Shown here: piece after piece, positions 63,633 to 64,000 of the stretch
Layout of the letters: each line of letters opens with the position of its first letter
Position numbering within the stretch: position 1 is the first letter of the stretch
DNA from: Lineolata rhizophorae
Taxonomy: Eukaryota; Ascomycota; Dothideomycetes; Lineolatales; Lineolataceae
NCBI GenBank assembly: GCA_010093515.1
Contig: MU001676.1
Coordinates: 1-64,000 of the forward strand
Direction of reading: 5' to 3'
Length of the DNA: 64,000 nt
Notes under the pieces: model-generated
Databases searched by the model: none
Seen by the model: only the letters and a program-made list of their open reading frames with translations
Told to the model about the DNA's origin: nothing
Program-made: the position numbers and the translations under genes

Positions 63633-64000
63633 ATGGAGGATCCGCTCTTGGCTTCCCCAGGGGCGAACGGCATCCAGACTCCCAACACAACCGTCGCCCC
63701 CGCTTTGGACGCCAGCATCATCGTCGAGCATCTAGTCAAGCTGCTCGATGCTACTCTGGGCGCGTCCAAACATGACCTTGAGGCGCCGGGCAGCCTGCTG
63801 TCCCCGTCCAAGCGGGCCGACACGCTGCAGCGGTGCCGGAGGTTTGCCCTAGAGTCCCAAGAGGCTCTCTACGTGCAAAAGGATGCCGTGGACCGATCCG
63901 ACCGGTTGGATGGAGTGGAGGTTAATGGCGGTACGACGTCTCCGCTCGGAAAGCCGAATGTTGGGCCGGCTAACACTGTCGTAGTGTCACCTTCTAATTT
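63633..64000 (+). CDS. Cytoplasmic dynein heavy chain, 5' end only
   Basis: The frame opens at the ATG at 63633 and runs off the window's right edge after 122 codons. It begins MEDPLLASPGANGIQTPNTT, and the recognisable N-terminal tail follows: ASIIVEHLVKLLDATLGASK, DLEAPGSLLSPSKRADTLQR, CRRFALESQEALYVQKD. This matches the start of fungal cytoplasmic dynein heavy chains as I remember it (the EHL...LE.TLGA...DLE.PGSLL pattern and RFA.E.Q.ALY.QKD). The full protein is a motor of more than 4000 residues that moves nuclei and vesicles toward microtubule minus ends; none of the motor domain is in view. No splice site is needed within the visible part. Confidence 0.85.
   Translation, partial: MEDPLLASPGANGIQTPNTTVAPALDASIIVEHLVKLLDATLGASKHDLEAPGSLLSPSKRADTLQRCRRFALESQEALYVQKDAVDRSDRLDGVEVNGGTTSPLGKPNVGPANTVVVSPSN

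Overview
The window looks like nuclear DNA of a filamentous ascomycete, most probably a Sordariomycete. The reasons are dense genes on both strands, introns mostly of 44-115 bases with GTANGT-like donors and CTAAC/CTGAC-like branch sites, and products (SYF1, GCP4, the gephyrin-type molybdenum cofactor enzyme, the dynein heavy chain N-terminus) that read like Pezizomycotina orthologues. All exon structures were worked out by eye from splice signals, reading frame and remembered family sequences; no database search was run.

Layout. 0.8-13.3 kb is a conserved housekeeping block: a small conserved protein, splicing factor SYF1, V-ATPase subunit D, a two-RRM U1A/U2B''-type snRNP protein and gamma-tubulin complex component 4. 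13.3-15.7 kb is a decayed, gene-poor gap. 15.7-27.6 kb is again gene-dense: an NAD(P)-binding protein, a Cys-rich membrane protein, the molybdopterin enzyme (cnxE), V-ATPase c'', complex I subunit NDUFS4, a GH15 glucoamylase-like enzyme and an EamA/TMEM42-type transporter.

27.6-36 kb is an accessory island with few genes. It holds a striking tandem array of about 54-base hairpin units with base-pair covariation, three copies of another structured unit, a pair of LTR-like repeats, an unclassified ORF, and two genes for small secreted cysteine-rich proteins. 36-45 kb returns to genes: a soluble tandem ABC ATPase, a Pro-rich protein, complex I subunit NDUFB11/ESSS, a Cys-rich membrane protein and a dienelactone-hydrolase-like enzyme. 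45-49 kb holds a doubtful small ORF and a stop-riddled pseudogene.

49-64 kb contains prolyl-tRNA synthetase, two same-strand single-exon genes for large coiled-coil proteins that I cannot assign to any family but which share features, an intracellular GH3 beta-glucosidase with a PA14 domain, and the 5' end of the cytoplasmic dynein heavy chain gene at the right edge.

Functional themes: vacuolar/endosomal acidification (two V-ATPase subunits), respiratory complex I (two subunits), pre-mRNA splicing (SYF1 and an snRNP protein), microtubule nucleation and transport (GCP4, dynein), and glucoside metabolism (GH15, GH3). These look like ordinary neighbours, not a metabolic cluster; I see no biosynthetic backbone gene. 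The best candidates for something undescribed are the covarying hairpin array at 29.0-29.8 kb and the coiled-coil gene pair at 52-58 kb.
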